A DNA stretch of 5,798 nucleotides from an uncultured Eubacterium sp. (GTDB lineage Bacteria > Bacillota > Clostridia > Lachnospirales > Lachnospiraceae). The notes under the pieces were generated by a model that saw nothing but the letters and a program-made list of their open reading frames with translations, did no database searches and had not been told where the DNA came from. Below, in pieces: positions 5,791 through 5,798 of the stretch. Location: contig CABRZK010000166.1 of NCBI GenBank assembly GCA_902475415.1, positions 1 to 5,798 on the forward strand. Direction: 5' to 3'. Numbering within the stretch: the first letter of the stretch is position 1; each line of letters starts with the position of its first letter. Both the position numbers and the translations under genes were made by a program.

Positions 5791-5798
5791 TCTTGTTT

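Overview
The window reads as a low-GC Gram-positive chromosome, most plausibly a gut-type Clostridia/Lachnospiraceae member. The basis is A/T-rich third positions, strong AGGAGG-type ribosome binding sites, sigma-A-like promoters and T-rich intergenic DNA. This assignment is an inference from style; no marker gene is present.

Layout. A minus-strand operon runs from about 3704 down to the left edge: a TRAP-transporter binding lipoprotein (dctP, 3647-2619), the small permease (dctQ, 2605-2012), the large permease (dctM, 2010-730), and, after an 82-base gap carrying a long hairpin, mannonate dehydratase (uxuA, 647 to the edge, cut off). Diverging from it on the plus strand are an RspB-like zinc dehydrogenase (3917-4939) and a GntR/FCD regulator (5007-5687), followed by two tandem intrinsic terminators. 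The 269-base divergent region holds both outward promoters. There are no RNA genes, mobile elements or CRISPR arrays, and no gene-free stretch over 300 bases.

How it fits together. This looks like a sugar-acid (hexuronate or aldonate) uptake and catabolism locus. The Na+-coupled TRAP system would import an acidic sugar. The zinc dehydrogenase would interconvert an aldonate and a keto-uronate (candidate: D-mannonate/D-fructuronate). UxuA dehydrates D-mannonate to 2-keto-3-deoxy-D-gluconate. The FCD regulator would sense an intermediate.

The most informative signal is regulatory. The palindrome ATACTAGTAT occurs three times: before dctP with one mismatch, before the dehydrogenase, and before the regulator gene. 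Each copy begins at the last two bases of the predicted -10 hexamer. This defines a probable three-promoter, autoregulated local regulon with an operator placed to block RNA polymerase. Other points of note are a direct repeat that makes the two divergent leader RNAs partly complementary, a codon-aligned 12-bp tandem duplication at a predicted metal-binding histidine of the regulator, and a dehydrogenase paired with UxuA with no recognisable UxuB in view.
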